From Nitratifractor sp. (lineage in GTDB: Bacteria; Campylobacterota; Campylobacteria; Campylobacterales; Sulfurovaceae): 5,183 nt of DNA. The translations under genes were made by a program, and so were the position numbers. Below the pieces are notes generated by a model that made no database searches, was not told where the DNA came from, and saw only the letters and a list, made by a program, of their open reading frames with translations. Below, piece by piece: positions 5,164-5,183 of this stretch (position 1 is the first letter of the stretch; each line of letters begins with the position of its first letter). Location of the stretch: the NCBI GenBank assembly GCA_015490055.1, contig WFYP01000009.1, positions 1 to 5,183 of the forward strand, written 5' to 3'.

Positions 5164-5183
5164 CCCTTAGGGCAAAACAAAAA
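5164..5183. other. Non-coding right edge
   Basis: AGGGCA at 5169-5174 can pair with TGCCCT at 5149-5154, a 6-bp stem that competes with the longer inverted repeat, and is followed by an A-rich tract. Together with 5084-5150 this leaves the right end without any supported gene. Confidence 0.3.

Noticed and set aside
5041..5183. Integron attC site or tRNA gene at the right end
   Set aside because: The inverted repeat lacks paired RYYYAAC and GTTRRRY core boxes, and no cloverleaf with a T-loop GTTCRA motif is found.
1..5183. CRISPR array or tandem repeat array
   Set aside because: No regularly spaced direct repeats longer than about 10 bases are visible on either strand.

Overview
The window is AT-rich bacterial DNA with densely packed, often overlapping genes. 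Promoters show a good -10 box behind a run of T and no clear -35. Together with the protein sequences (GreA, SurE, ArgC, a TcdA-like E1 enzyme and a calcineurin-type LpxH-like hydrolase), this suggests Campylobacterota (epsilonproteobacteria), probably a free-living Sulfurimonas- or Arcobacter-like lineage. The phylum is an inference from style and gene content, not from a marker gene.

Layout, left to right. (1) 1-188: the last 61 codons of an unidentified + strand gene. It meets tcdA tail to tail, with both stop codons inside one TTAA. (2) 185-1605, minus strand: surE (5'-nucleotidase) followed by tcdA (tRNA ct6A dehydratase), coupled by an ATGA overlap. The best surE start is a TTG with a strong ribosome binding site, not the ATG 63 bases upstream. 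That leaves a leader of about 60-100 nt containing inverted repeats. (3) 1606-1766: a divergent control region with the greA promoter on the + strand and a possible surE promoter on the minus strand, plus a 13-bp palindrome and a long inverted repeat. (4) 1767-3932, + strand: a tightly overlapping operon of greA, argC and an LpxH-like metallophosphoesterase. It joins transcription fidelity, arginine biosynthesis and probably lipid A biosynthesis. (5) 3972-5048, minus strand: an unrecognised integral membrane protein preceded by a peroxiredoxin (PrxQ/BCP-like) gene that has lost its 5' end. (6) 5049-5183: no gene. It holds a 98-bp structure bounded by 13-bp perfect inverted repeats, next to the point where the peroxiredoxin reading frame breaks, so it may be the trace of a small mobile element or the end of a larger one.

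Most of the window is ordinary core housekeeping. The parts worth a second look are the broken peroxiredoxin with the neighbouring inverted repeat, and the surE/greA control region. I do not see convincing evidence for a previously undescribed biological system.
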